Source: Phocaeicola sp. (lineage in GTDB: Bacteria; Bacteroidota; Bacteroidia; Bacteroidales; Bacteroidaceae). Taken from it: DNA of 5,378 bases. Of this stretch, positions 4,805 to 5,378 are shown piece by piece. The DNA is taken from positions 1 through 5,378 of the forward strand of contig JAHHQU010000102.1 in assembly GCA_020026225.1 (NCBI GenBank). Reading direction: 5' to 3'. Numbering within the stretch: position 1 is the stretch's first letter; each line of letters starts with the position of its first letter. The notes beneath the pieces were generated by a model, which ran no database searches, was not told the DNA's origin, and was given only the letters and a program-made list of their open reading frames with translations. A program made the translations under genes and the position numbers.

Positions 4805-5378
4805 TCAATGAGCTTGCGGTACAATACTCCACCCGTACGGTTCATCTTTACCACATCCCCCTCTCCGGGGACAAACAAAGGTCCGAACTCCTTTATGTTC
4901 CAGTCCAGCAGGGAGTCGTATGGGAAGCTCATGTATACTCCCTCAGGAAAATCCTCAGGACGCATCAGTCCTATGCGCCTCTGTGAAGCCACATTCCCCA
5001 AAGGTATGTCTACACCATCCACCTTGAATATCCCCTTCCTTATGGAGACCGTATCTCCAGGTAATCCTATACAACGTTTGATATAATACTTCATTATGTG
5101 CATCTCTATATGGCTCCAGTCGTTTGGATGCGGGAAATTGAACACAACCACATCGTTGCGCTTTATCTTCCTGAATCCCGGTAAGCGGTAAATGTCTGTC
5201 TGTTCTAAATTGAGAGATTTGTTCAGGTTAAACAGACGTGCCCCAACGACAGGTTTCCACACCAATACGAAATCCCCCTTCCGGAGCGTGGGTGACATGG
5301 AGTCACTTGGTATCCGGAAGGATGCAAACACAAACACCTGTGCCAGAATCCATATCAGGAACATGCATGTACACACAA
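4711..5378 (-). CDS. lepB: Signal peptidase I paralogue, copy 2, C-terminally truncated (start outside window)
   Basis: By alignment with copy 1 the true start lies about 55 bases beyond the window edge, and the GTG near 5376 corresponds to Val20 of copy 1. The catalytic Ser in PSDSMSPTL and Lys in KRCIGLPGD are present. After about residue 227 (GDTVLLN) the sequence departs from the family and ends AGRQRMCLMPNLR. The usual continuation, an F-x-NYYFM-like strand followed by the GDN...SR box E, is missing, giving about 240 residues where about 290 would be usual. Box E shapes the active site, so this copy may be inactive or altered. Differences from copy 1 are mostly silent, which argues that the truncation is recent, that gene conversion occurs, or that the short form has a role. 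Its 3' end overlaps an out-of-frame coding tail. Confidence 0.85.
   Translation of the reverse strand, partial: VCTCMFLIWILAQVFVFASFRIPSDSMSPTLRKGDFVLVWKPVVGARLFNLNKSLNLEQTDIYRLPGFRKIKRNDVVVFNFPHPNDWSHIEMHIMKYYIKRCIGLPGDTVSIRKGIFKVDGVDIPLGNVASQRRIGLMRPEDFPEGVYMSFPYDSLLDWNIKEFGPLFVPGEGDVVKMNRTGGVLYRKLIEWEQGKKMYVKGDTVLLNAGRQRMCLMPNLR
4794..5378. repeat. Direct repeat, right arm (lepB copy 2)
   Basis: This is the partner of 1-585, in the same orientation. Its left border is not seen because copy 1 runs off the window, but copy 2 itself departs from normal signal peptidase sequence near 4753, so the homology probably ends close to there. Confidence 0.95.

Noticed and set aside
4426..5086. Overlapping plus-strand open frames (4426-4707, 4551-4811, 4589-5086)
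   Set aside because: Their right-hand parts are the complement of signal peptidase copy 2, and the same shadow recurs at 15-293. The left parts are Phe/Ile/Ser-rich translations of AT-rich spacer.
1..5378. Terminal repeat as a circular-molecule or assembly overlap artefact
   Set aside because: The two arms differ at 23 scattered positions, mostly silent codon changes, which indicates diverged paralogues rather than the same DNA read twice.

Overview
The window looks like chromosomal DNA from a gut Bacteroidales (Bacteroides, Phocaeicola or a close relative). The evidence is an NVEALA-type small secreted protein, a DUF4221-like lipoprotein, a lipoprotein transglutaminase, AT-rich spacers, and a 14-nt stretch complementary to a Bacteroides-type 16S rRNA 3' end. 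All genes I accept lie on the minus strand, so the biological order runs from high to low coordinates.

In that order: a signal peptidase I paralogue (copy 2, start just outside the window, stop at 4711) that ends before the family's last conserved box; a spacer with an out-of-frame coding-like tail (4652-4804) and a 54-codon cysteine-bearing small ORF (4444-4608); the NVEALA protein (4137-4412); an 18-bp perfect hairpin (4083-4126); a 225-bp MITE-like element with 14-bp terminal inverted repeats and a 9-bp target duplication (3858-4082); a DUF4221-like lipoprotein (2702-3817); a 670-residue transglutaminase-like lipoprotein (637-2649); and a second signal peptidase I (copy 1, 1-640), whose start overlaps the transglutaminase stop as ATGA and whose 3' end leaves the window.

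The two signal peptidase copies form a direct repeat (1-585 and 4794-5378, offset 4793). They differ at 23 of 585 positions by hand alignment, and only 4 changes alter the protein. The intervening 4.2 kb therefore sits between homologous arms and could be lost or amplified by recombination. The spacers and the NVEALA/DUF4221 part look more AT-rich than the transglutaminase and signal peptidase genes, which suggests a mosaic.

Functionally this is an envelope or secretion cassette: a small secreted four-cysteine protein, two predicted surface or periplasmic lipoproteins, and dedicated signal peptidase paralogues. That the peptidase processes the NVEALA protein or the small ORF product is inference. 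The least explained part is 4413-4810, with a truncated peptidase, a foreign-looking coding tail, an unusually extended Shine-Dalgarno sequence, overlapping mini-ORFs and a good promoter match on the opposite strand.
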